Positions 1-4,273 of a DNA stretch of 5,381 bases are shown piece after piece. Numbering within the stretch: position 1 is the stretch's first letter; the number at the start of each line of letters is the position of its first letter. Both the position numbers and the translations under genes were made by a program. The stretch comes from Dehalococcoidia bacterium (GTDB lineage: Bacteria; Chloroflexota; Dehalococcoidia; GIF9; AB-539-J10). The notes under the pieces are model-generated. The model saw only the letters and a program-made list of their open reading frames with translations. It was not told the origin of the DNA and did not search any database. The stretch is from positions 1 to 5,381 of the forward strand of contig JAUVYX010000078.1 of NCBI GenBank assembly GCA_030602865.1, read 5' to 3'.

Positions 1-687
1 GCTGCCTACATCCCCCCCCGGGAGTTTGAGGACCAGGCCATACTTTGCCCCTGCCTGGAGTATGAAGGCAGACATGCTTATTTCAAACCATTCTCCCGGG
101 AAGGCTGATTTTGTGGTGTCCCCATCTATGGTGCCATGGCTCAGGATTGGGCCTGTGGGCTTTCCTGCCCCGTCAGTTGCATAGATGTCTGCATGCAGGT
201 CTCCCAGGGGGTTAGGTCCTCCCCCAAATAGCTTGACCTTGACGCTTGTTATTGTGTGATTTTCATTCGGGCCTACATTTCCCACAGTAAAGGTTTGTGC
301 AAGCCAGTTGAGGCCATAGACTGTGGTTGATGAAATTCCCGGTCCGGTGTAGTATTCATATTTTGCTGAAACAAGGGGGAGTCCAAGGGCTTCATTTATA
401 TCATTCAGGAAGGTGATGGAAAGGCCCCTATTGAGCCAGTGCTGGGCAATGTAACCGGCTTCATCATGGAGGGTCTGACCCTTGTATTTCATTTTTATCT
501 TGAAAAGTTGCTCTGCGTATGCAAGGTATGAGAAGGCGAGCATTGGGGTTACGCCAAGGCCCTTGACAATCATCTCCAGCTTGATTCGGTCTGCTGCCGT
601 CGGCGCGTACCTTGCCGTCTGCCCCGGCAGGACCAGGGCCCTGAGCTTCTTGCTGTATTTGTCCGTCCTCCTGGCGCTGTCTCTCAT
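1..687 (-). CDS. Fibre- or adhesin-like virion protein, partial (C-terminus outside window)
   Basis: The minus strand is open from an ATG at 687 to base 1, giving 229 residues with no stop, so the gene continues beyond the window. Residues 1-125 are basic and then helical, with no family I recognise. Residues 129-229 read as a beta-sandwich: 'AQTFTVGN' opens it, followed by alternating strands, 'ADIYATDGAGKPTGPIL' and 'YGLVLKL'. This pattern is familiar from carbohydrate-binding or adhesin-type modules in secreted and tail-fibre proteins. I infer a receptor-binding or decoration protein on the virion. The ATG has no Shine-Dalgarno site, but a TTTAAA box lies 23-28 bases upstream, so a leaderless transcript is plausible. 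The frame is open further upstream to a stop near 790, but that stretch contains the hairpin and no better start. The G8 tract at 12-19 lies within the sandwich. Protein-coding is near certain; function is moderate. Confidence 0.8.
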   Translation of the reverse strand, partial: MRDSARRTDKYSKKLRALVLPGQTARYAPTAADRIKLEMIVKGLGVTPMLAFSYLAYAEQLFKIKMKYKGQTLHDEAGYIAQHWLNRGLSITFLNDINEALGLPLVSAKYEYYTGPGISSTTVYGLNWLAQTFTVGNVGPNENHTITSVKVKLFGGGPNPLGDLHADIYATDGAGKPTGPILSHGTIDGDTTKSAFPGEWFEISMSAFILQAGAKYGLVLKLPGGDVGS

Positions 688-707
688 AAGAATTATTTGG
701 AGCTGAT

Positions 708-720
708 GGTTTAAATTATG
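708..720 (-). promoter_or_regulatory. TATA-like box for a leaderless fibre transcript
   Basis: Read on the minus strand this is ATAATTTAAA, with TTTAAA at 715-710. It is centred about 26 bases before the ATG at 687, the spacing expected between an archaeal TATA box and the start site of a leaderless mRNA. There is no ribosome binding site in the 30 bases before that ATG, which agrees. It is a short AT-rich match, so chance is possible. Confidence 0.4.
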
Positions 721-723
721 GGG

Positions 724-765
724 CTGTGGGGGCCCGGACACCTCAGGGAAACCCGGACCCCACAG
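724..765. repeat. Imperfect inverted repeat (hairpin) before the fibre gene, possible terminator
   Basis: CTGTGGGG at 724-731 pairs perfectly with CCCCACAG at 758-765. After a G/A mismatch (732/757) come two more pairs, a C/C mismatch and two further pairs, leaving a 14-base loop. It fills the only sizeable gap in this part of the left block, between the stop of the membrane-protein gene (780) and the fibre start (687). No clean T-run follows on the minus strand, so a bacterial-type intrinsic terminator is not well supported. It could end or attenuate the small-gene transcript, insulate the fibre promoter, or be a recombination arm. Confidence 0.5.
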
Positions 766-779
766 AAGGTATCTACGCG

Positions 780-950
780 TCAAGTATTATCTGGGACCCT
801 GGCCGCCTTGGCTTTGTAGCCGACCACCACCCCGAATATGCCTATGACCCCGGCAAGTAGGGTCCCGTCATATCCAAGGTACAGGGCCCAGCACATAATC
901 AGGGCCAGGAAGCCCAGCGCAATGATGGTGACGACGGCCTGGTCCTTCAT
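780..950 (-). CDS. Small two-TM membrane protein
   Basis: A 56-residue protein begins 'MKDQAVVTIIALG' and ends 'KAARVPDNT'. Two hydrophobic helices are visible, residues about 5-24 and 30-45, joined by a short turn 'GYDG'; the tail is basic. Small phage membrane proteins with an aliphatic first helix, a Gly-Asp-Gly turn and a Gly/Val/Ile-rich second helix are common and mostly unassigned. A holin-like or membrane-accessory role is possible but not shown. The start at 950 has only a weak AAAGGA about 20 bases upstream, so initiation may depend on coupling to the gene ending at 977. It is the last of the small genes before the hairpin and the fibre gene. Membrane prediction is strong; function is unknown. 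Confidence 0.72.
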   Translation of the reverse strand: MKDQAVVTIIALGFLALIMCWALYLGYDGTLLAGVIGIFGVVVGYKAKAARVPDNT

Positions 951-976
951 GCTGGATTATTGGGCCCGTTCCTTTA

Positions 977-1129
977 TTAAGTTTTCAGGATTGAAGCTTC
1001 TATGGCGCGGAGCTCAACAAAGCACTGCTTGATAAACGGCTCCAGGTCCACCTTGATAAAGGATTCCCTGACATGCTTTGCCCTCTTCATCAGGTGCTTT
1101 TCCACGTCCTCAAGATTCATTGGTGACAT
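977..1129 (-). CDS. 50-residue protein, second copy of a tandem paralogous pair
   Basis: A 50-residue protein begins 'MSPMNLEDVEKHLMKRAK' and ends 'ELRAIEASILKT'. It is clearly related to the gene directly upstream (1133-1285): both open with M[S/T]P[M/I]NL[E/D]DVE, and both carry F-x-ELRA-x-E-x-S near the C-terminus at the same distance, with a divergent basic centre. The likely fold is two short helices; I know no family. The ribosome site GGGGGTGA lies directly before the ATG and contains the stop codon of the upstream copy, so the two should be translationally coupled. It ends in tandem TAA TAA stops. Gene call is strong; function is unknown. Confidence 0.75.
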   Translation of the reverse strand: MSPMNLEDVEKHLMKRAKHVRESFIKVDLEPFIKQCFVELRAIEASILKT

Positions 1130-1132
1130 AAT

Positions 1133-1285
1133 TCACCCCCTTCCTTTAGATTCCTCCCCGGCGCGGAGCTCGGCGAAGCGGGCTCTAATCCATTTTCTGG
1201 ATACTCGTATGTTGTATTTTACTACTGTTCTTGGCAACTGCCCTATTAGGTAGTCCTCCACATCATCAAGATTTATTGGCGTCAT
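1133..1285 (-). CDS. 50-residue protein, first copy of a tandem paralogous pair
   Basis: A 50-residue protein begins 'MTPINLDDVEDYLIGQL' and ends 'ELRAGEESKGRG'. It is the paralogue of the next gene (977-1129), with matching ends and a diverged middle. The first 32 bases of the two genes match at about 25 positions, so the duplication is visible in DNA as well as protein. A strong Shine-Dalgarno AAGGAGGG lies just before the ATG at 1285, inside the last codons of the upstream gene. The TGA stop forms part of the downstream copy's ribosome site. A small helical protein is likely; no known function. Confidence 0.75.
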   Translation of the reverse strand: MTPINLDDVEDYLIGQLPRTVVKYNIRVSRKWIRARFAELRAGEESKGRG

Positions 1286-1286
1286 G

Positions 1287-1451
1287 CTATCCCTCCTTGA
1301 TTATACATCCCTTTTTCTTTTGCATCTCGTTCTGGAACTTCTCTGCTGTATCAGGGTTTATGAATGTCAGTGTTACAGTATCACCAGACCAAGCACTCTC
1401 AGCCTTAAAGGTTTCCACTATCAAACAATCTAATGGGTCCTTCTTTACCAT
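1287..1451 (-). CDS. Small hypothetical protein (54 aa)
   Basis: The 54-residue protein begins 'MVKKDPLDCLIVETFKAE' and ends 'MQKKKGCIIKEG'. The middle has a short beta-like run 'DTVTLTFINPDTAEKF', then a charged helix. Two cysteines (residues 9 and 49) do not form a zinc motif. I recognise no family. The ATG at 1451 is preceded by GGGAGGTTGAGAGGT, a good ribosome site that starts inside the stop region of the upstream coiled-coil gene. The stop is one base from the next start (1285), and the last codons AAGGAGGGA serve as that gene's ribosome site. Tight packing supports a real gene in a polycistronic unit. Confidence 0.7.
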   Translation of the reverse strand: MVKKDPLDCLIVETFKAESAWSGDTVTLTFINPDTAEKFQNEMQKKKGCIIKEG

Positions 1452-1454
1452 ACC

Positions 1455-1657
1455 TCTCAACCTCCCTATTTCTCAACAAAGCCGATTCCCCCGGCCTTGG
1501 CTATCTCCAGGAGCTTGTCCAGCCGGAGCATCTTCCTGATGTGCTCTTTCTCTGCGTCTGCGTTCTCAAGCCGGCCAATCTCCTTCTTGTGGTCCTGCTT
1601 TATGGCCAGGAGCTCCTTCTCTTCCTCAGATGTTAGTACCATGGTATCTCAACCTCC
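1455..1657 (-). repeat. Repeated ribosome-site block GGAGGTTGAGA (two copies)
   Basis: The 11-base block lies at 1455-1465 and 1647-1657, each time just before an ATG-GT start (genes 1287-1451 and 1466-1642). The shared TTGAGA beyond the Shine-Dalgarno core goes past what ribosome binding requires. It may mark past duplication of a leader. Confidence 0.6.
1466..1642 (-). CDS. Small coiled-coil protein (58 aa)
   Basis: The 58-residue protein begins 'MVLTSEEEKELLAIKQDH' and ends 'AKAGGIGFVEK'. Residues about 5-49 are almost wholly Glu/Lys/Arg/Leu/Ile with heptad-like spacing, so a single long helix or coiled coil is expected, followed by a glycine turn and a short hydrophobic end. Such proteins in viral accessory regions often bind partners or nucleic acid, but nothing specific is visible here. 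A strong ribosome site AAGGAGGTTGAGATACC precedes the ATG at 1642. The block GGAGGTTGAGA recurs before the next gene. Confidence 0.75.
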   Translation of the reverse strand: MVLTSEEEKELLAIKQDHKKEIGRLENADAEKEHIRKMLRLDKLLEIAKAGGIGFVEK

Positions 1658-1678
1658 TTATCTTGATTTCTGCCCTAA

Positions 1679-1954
1679 TTATTTGTCTGCGACAGCCTTT
1701 ATGCCCATCATTGCGATAAGCTTTGCCTTGTCGTTGGCGCGTATGTTACTTTCAACAGCCGCACTAAACAGGGTTCCCATGGCCGTAATCGGGGTTACCT
1801 TGACGTTCCCCTTTAGTATGTATATACACAAACCAAAAAGGGAAGACCTGTCAGTGGGGTCCTCATGTTCCAGGATAAAGTCTAGTGCCGGTTTCAGCAG
1901 CTTCCCCAGGGTAACCTTGTTTATTCCTACATCATCGCTTGTTTTGATTTCCAT
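1679..1954 (-). CDS. Small helical hypothetical protein (91 aa)
   Basis: The 91-residue protein begins 'MEIKTSDDVGINKVTLGK' and ends 'AMMGIKAVADK'. Most of it looks alpha-helical with alternating hydrophobic and charged positions ('LLKPALDFILEHED', 'LFGLCIYILKG', 'KAKLIAMMGIKAVADK'). The segment 'LFGLCIYILKG' is too short for a confident membrane span. I recognise no family. The ATG at 1954 directly abuts the TGA of the upstream zinc-binding gene, with AAGGAGGAATTGA as ribosome site. A 36-base gap to the next start holds only that gene's ribosome site. An overlapping plus-strand frame exists but lacks comparable signals. Confidence 0.78.
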   Translation of the reverse strand: MEIKTSDDVGINKVTLGKLLKPALDFILEHEDPTDRSSLFGLCIYILKGNVKVTPITAMGTLFSAAVESNIRANDKAKLIAMMGIKAVADK

Positions 1955-2121
1955 TCAATTCCTCCTTCCTTTTATTGATTTCATCCCTGGGGGCAGGCAT
2001 CCAGGATAGCACCAGTATTTTCGCCTTAGGCCAAACCAGGAATATTTTACATAGTGCACGTCCCCCAGGAACCTCCCGCATTTCCAGCAGCGCTTTTTTT
2101 TATTGAACATTCAATTCCTCC
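1952..2121 (-). repeat. Repeated start cassette GGAGGAATTGAATG (two copies)
   Basis: The same 14 bases, covering ribosome site, spacer and start codon, occur at 1952-1965 and 2108-2121, exactly 156 bases apart. That equals the whole length of the zinc-binding gene between them. They begin the helical 91-residue gene and the zinc-binding gene. In one copy the TGA inside the block is the upstream stop; in the other the frame reads through it as part of the HNH gene. Confidence 0.7.
1955..2110 (-). CDS. Small Cys-rich, probable zinc-binding protein (51 aa)
   Basis: The 51-residue basic protein begins 'MFNKKKRCWKCGRFLGD', with a CxxC pair at C8 and C11, and has a second pair CYPGC at C34 and C38. 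Two cysteine pairs 22 residues apart suggest one zinc site in a treble-clef or ribbon-like fold. The chain is rich in Lys, Arg, Trp and Tyr, which fits nucleic-acid or protein binding. The start at 2110 lies inside the end of the HNH gene (11-base overlap), with GGAGGAATTGA before it. Its TGA abuts the ATG of the next gene. An A8 run spans codons 4-6. Real gene likely; role unknown. Confidence 0.75.
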   Translation of the reverse strand: MFNKKKRCWKCGRFLGDVHYVKYSWFGLRRKYWCYPGCLPPGMKSIKGRRN

Positions 2122-2444
2122 GTTCTTCTGTCAATTGCAGCATAAGCCAGGGCAGCCTCAACCTGGTGGAATCTCTCCGGGTCCTTTACCAGGTTTTTGA
2201 TGTGGTCCGCAACCTTGTGGCACTGATAGCAGAACGGGATGGTGTTCTCCAGGGCGAGCTGGGGATTCTGACGCACTACCTTTGTAGTGTATGCGTATTT
2301 CCAATGGTGGAGCTCAATCCTGCCGTGAGCACCGCATGCTTTGCAATAGTGCTCCCAGGGTCCCTCAACTGTGACCCTGGCCCTCCTGTACCTGACCCTG
2401 AATTTTGTAACCCCTCCCCCCGTATTATTTCCTGTGGAAACCAT
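2100..2444 (-). CDS. HNH-type endonuclease-like protein
   Basis: The 114-residue protein shows an HNH-like pattern: C34xxC37, then 'IELHHW' with H46-H47, N67 in 'LEN', C72xxC75 followed by H76, and H81. In HNH nucleases the paired cysteines hold a structural zinc, while the HH, N and final H form the metal-dependent DNA-cleaving site. The basic N-terminus (residues 14-24) could contact DNA. Small HNH proteins in head-tailed viruses can assist packaging or act as homing or recombination nucleases; no terminase is in view to decide. It is the first gene of the left block, reading away from the AT-rich divergent region, with a weak AATAGGG before the ATG at 2444. It overlaps the next gene by 11 bases. 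Fold fairly likely; activity inferred. Confidence 0.72.
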   Translation of the reverse strand: MVSTGNNTGGGVTKFRVRYRRARVTVEGPWEHYCKACGAHGRIELHHWKYAYTTKVVRQNPQLALENTIPFCYQCHKVADHIKNLVKDPERFHQVEAALAYAAIDRRTEELNVQ

Positions 2445-2473
2445 AAAATCCCTATTGCTCTATTATTGGATTG

Positions 2474-2488
2474 AATTATATATATATG
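2474..2488 (-). promoter_or_regulatory. TATA-like box for the left (minus-strand) operon
   Basis: On the minus strand an ATATATATATAAT run lies 31-43 bases before the ATG at 2444. An archaeal TATA box here would place the transcript start near 2455, giving a leader of about 10 bases. A bacterial reading (TATAAT with TTGTTA upstream) has a spacer of about 15 bases, which is poor. Low sequence complexity limits certainty. Confidence 0.45.
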
Positions 2489-2499
2489 TAACTAATAAC

Positions 2500-2515
2500 A
2501 ATATATTGATATATT
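2500..2515. promoter_or_regulatory. Perfect AT-rich palindrome, candidate operator for the RHH regulator
   Basis: AATATAT-TG-ATATATT is a perfect inverted repeat with 7-base arms. It sits between the divergent left operon and the regulator gene, 46 bases before the regulator's ATG. RHH proteins bind short palindromes as dimers and often control their own divergent promoter. AT-rich DNA makes chance palindromes likelier, so this is a candidate only. It may also overlap the plus-strand TATA element. Confidence 0.4.
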
Positions 2516-2561
2516 ATAATTCCCCTTTCCAGGAGAAAGAGAGGGGAGGGAGGTATCATTC

Positions 2562-2903
2562 ATGGCAAGACCCAAAGAATTTGAGGACCTAACCACCACA
2601 TCATTAACAGTAGGCCGGAGGCAGCTCAAGGAAGCCAAGGAGAGAGATTTAAATCTTTCGGACCTTTTCCGGGAGGCCCTTAATAGTGTACTCAAAACTC
2701 CAGTGAAGAGAGCCAAGGACAGCAAAGCATCAGCCAGGGTAAAAAAGAAAATCCGGGGAATCCCCAAAATGCTTATGAACATGAAGCTTGGCATTGTGGC
2801 AAAGAACCCGTCTGCTGCTGACCGGCATGCAACCTCTTTAAACATGAAGTGCAACACTGAGCTAACAGGTGAGGACCTTATGTCCCTCATCCCGAGGTAT
2901 TGA
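2562..2903 (+). CDS. Ribbon-helix-helix (RHH) DNA-binding regulator
   Basis: The 113-residue basic protein has residues about 11-45 matching the RHH pattern: a short strand 'TTSLTVG', helix 1 'RRQLKEAKERDL', the turn 'NLSD' and helix 2 'LFREALNSVLK'. RHH proteins dimerise so that the strands enter the DNA major groove. The rest is Lys/Arg-rich ('KRAKDSKASARVKKKIRG') and then unassigned, ending 'GEDLMSLIPRY'; it may bind DNA or a partner. The N-terminus also resembles archaeal CcdA-like antitoxins, but no toxin gene follows. It is the first gene of the plus cassette, with a strong GGGAGGT site, and lies opposite the HNH operon across a palindrome-bearing region. Control of both promoters is inferred. 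Confidence 0.75.
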   Translation: MARPKEFEDLTTTSLTVGRRQLKEAKERDLNLSDLFREALNSVLKTPVKRAKDSKASARVKKKIRGIPKMLMNMKLGIVAKNPSAADRHATSLNMKCNTELTGEDLMSLIPRY

Positions 2904-2905
2904 TT

Positions 2906-3070
2906 ATGGCCTTCAAATTATTCAGTTCAGGATTTGGCAGCCGTTGGAAGTCCCAGGAGAAGCAATGCCCTGAGTGTGGCAGTACCGATTTAATCTACCT
3001 TGACAAATTCTATGCAGAGTGCAGGAGATGTGGGAAGCTCTTATCCAGGTCCGTCCTGAGGAGGCAGTGA
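2906..3070 (+). CDS. Small TFIIB-type zinc ribbon protein (54 aa)
   Basis: The 54-residue protein carries 'CPECGSTDLIYLD' (C21, C24) and 'CRRCGKLL' (C39, C42), a four-cysteine zinc ribbon. The wording CPECGSTDLI...CxxCG strongly recalls the N-terminal ribbon of archaeal TFB/eukaryal TFIIB, which contacts RNA polymerase. The cyclin-like core of TFB is absent, so it could be a stand-alone ribbon that modifies transcription or simply a generic zinc ribbon. The basic end 'RSVLRRQ' is consistent with nucleic-acid contact. It starts two bases after the regulator's stop, with GAGGT at 2894-2898 inside that gene, so the two are probably coupled. Confidence 0.75.
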   Translation: MAFKLFSSGFGSRWKSQEKQCPECGSTDLIYLDKFYAECRRCGKLLSRSVLRRQ

Positions 3071-3073
3071 TTT

Positions 3074-3454
3074 ATGCAGGGTGCTACTGACGGGGGAAAA
3101 CACATAGAAGCCATGAGAACCGAGCACATGAAGAGAGGCTTCTGTCAAATCAAGGCAACCGGCTGCACCGGCTTCTGCGAGGTCCTGGAGAGATGCCATG
3201 AGAAATATAAGCCGGAGCGTTTTCTTTATGCCTGCCATCACTGCCACCACCTGACACATTTCCGGCCCTGGCTTCTCACTGACAAGCAGAAGGAGATGCT
3301 GCTCCAGGTCCGGCACGGCCCCAAGATGTGGCTCGCCCTCTCAAAGAAACCCCGGGTCAAGGCCCTGCTGCTGAAAAACTATATAGCTCCTGGCAGGAGG
3401 AAGGCCCAGCTGGAGGTCAGGAGAAGGGTGAGGGAGAGGGCCAGGAGACCTTAA
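3074..3454 (+). CDS. Cys/His-rich, HNH-like zinc protein
   Basis: The 126-residue protein has cysteines at 24, 31, 35 and 41, followed by H42, and then 'CHHCHHLTHF' with C54, C57, H58, H59 and H62. The order of a first cysteine pair, a Glu/His-bearing segment and a C-x-x-C-H knuckle resembles an HNH/treble-clef fold, but the usual catalytic HH pair is not clear, so nuclease activity is uncertain. The motif continues 'FRPWLLTDKQKEML', a wording I associate with uncharacterised archaeal viral proteins (from memory, not checked). The C-terminal 35 residues are very basic ('RRRVRERARRP'). The ribosome site GAGGAGG at 3058-3064 lies in the end of the zinc ribbon gene. Its TAA overlaps the stop of the convergent beta-helix gene. 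Confidence 0.7.
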   Translation: MQGATDGGKHIEAMRTEHMKRGFCQIKATGCTGFCEVLERCHEKYKPERFLYACHHCHHLTHFRPWLLTDKQKEMLLQVRHGPKMWLALSKKPRVKALLLKNYIAPGRRKAQLEVRRRVRERARRP

Positions 3455-4248
3455 TAAACCATCTCATCAGCGACCAAGGTGTTTGTTCCGTTGTCGTCTG
3501 TTGCAAGTTCCATGGTGTTGCCGTGTATCAAATTGTGGTTGCATGTGGCATCAACAATTCTTATAAAGCGGTTTCCCCAGTTGCTGTTTATTATATTTTG
3601 GTCTGAACCAGCAGTGATGCGGATTGCTATGAGGTCATTCACTATATGGTTGTCAGAAACTATATTTTCGCTTGAGCCGTCCAGCTCAATACCTATAAGC
3701 TCACCTGCTAAATCATTTCCTATTATTCTGCCCTTGCCGCTGTCCTTTATTTCAATCCCGGGCGAGGTTCCCTTGATGTGGATATTGAAAATCAAAAAGT
3801 TATCAGAGTCTTTGATTTGCATGCCAAAAGAACCGCCCTGATTTCTTAAACAATGGAAGTCCCGTAATGTGACCCGGGCTGCTGTATCTACTTGTGCCAC
3901 GTAAAAGGGACCAGTTAAACTAAAGAATGTCCCTGCGCCCATCCCTGCAAGGGTGACATAATTCTTATCTATCACTATGTTTGCTGATATGCTGTATCCC
4001 CCCTCCAGGAGAAGGACCATCCCCCCCTCAGGTCCCAGGGCCTGGATTGCCTGGTTAATTTGCACATCATCATTGGCCCCATCACAAACATAATCAGCCC
4101 TGTCCTTGTCCAGGCTGTTATTGGCCGCGACTATCAGGGTGGCCGCCCTCCTTGGTATATTTTCCGGGTCTATAACATGGCCGTCATTCCAATCTTCGTG
4201 CATGCCCCTGTCGCCTGATGCAACTACCCGGGCGTGAGTTATGGCCAT
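3451..4248 (-). CDS. Parallel beta-helix (pectate-lyase-like/NosD-like) fibre or spike protein
   Basis: I choose the ATG at 4248 (265 residues) over the one at 4329: GGGGGAGTGAT lies just before it, the longer form would overlap the upstream gene by 56 bases, and from 4248 the first 25 residues align without gaps to the lectin-like protein at 5274. Residues 1-25 are that shared module (H5, D13, G15, W20-N21-D22, H24). Residues 51-69 hold 'ADYVCDGANDDVQINQAI', typical of the opening of beta-helix surface proteins. From about 90 to 255, repeated rungs with N/D/G turns and I/V-rich strands ('GIEIKDSGKGRIIGN', 'GIELDGSSENIVSDN') form the right-handed helix. It is likely a trimeric virion fibre that binds or cuts surface polysaccharide; catalytic residues cannot be assigned. 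The C7 run at 4021-4027 is a G7 tract in the gene. Confidence 0.82.
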   Translation of the reverse strand: MAITHARVVASGDRGMHEDWNDGHVIDPENIPRRAATLIVAANNSLDKDRADYVCDGANDDVQINQAIQALGPEGGMVLLLEGGYSISANIVIDKNYVTLAGMGAGTFFSLTGPFYVAQVDTAARVTLRDFHCLRNQGGSFGMQIKDSDNFLIFNIHIKGTSPGIEIKDSGKGRIIGNDLAGELIGIELDGSSENIVSDNHIVNDLIAIRITAGSDQNIINSNWGNRFIRIVDATCNHNLIHGNTMELATDDNGTNTLVADEMVY

Positions 4249-4273
4249 AAGCCAATCACTCCCCCGGCGGCTT

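Larger units (their letters stand above)
2471..2561 (+). promoter_or_regulatory. Promoter and ribosome-binding region of the plus-strand cassette
   Basis: The stretch 2471-2520 is almost pure A/T in an otherwise balanced sequence and offers two TATA-like elements for the plus strand (about 2475-2487 and 2501-2518). It is followed by a purine-rich leader with a strong ribosome site GGGAGGT at 2548-2554, seven bases before the ATG at 2562. The exact transcript start cannot be fixed by eye. Confidence 0.55.

Noticed and set aside
724..765. Hairpin as a classical intrinsic terminator or tRNA-like element
   Set aside because: No T-run follows on either strand, and no cloverleaf arms or T-loop consensus are present; kept only as an inverted repeat.
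482..1253. Three plus-strand open frames (from 482, 838 and 1002)
   Set aside because: They are shadows of the fibre, membrane-protein and paralogue genes on the minus strand and have no start signals of their own.
1497..2009. A 170-codon plus-strand open frame
   Set aside because: It lies antisense to three minus-strand genes that have strong ribosome sites and tight spacing. Its Ser/Phe/Leu-rich composition is typical of an antisense shadow.
2103..2474. A 123-codon plus-strand open frame opposite the HNH gene
   Set aside because: The minus frame shows a coherent HNH motif; the plus frame shows no motif or ribosome site.
2492..2890. A 132-codon minus-strand open frame opposite the RHH regulator
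   Set aside because: It has no ribosome site, runs through the promoter region and is antisense to a protein with a recognisable RHH domain.
2562..3070. Toxin-antitoxin pair (RHH antitoxin plus following gene)
   Set aside because: The following gene is a zinc ribbon with no resemblance to CcdB, RelE, MazF or PIN toxins that I can see.
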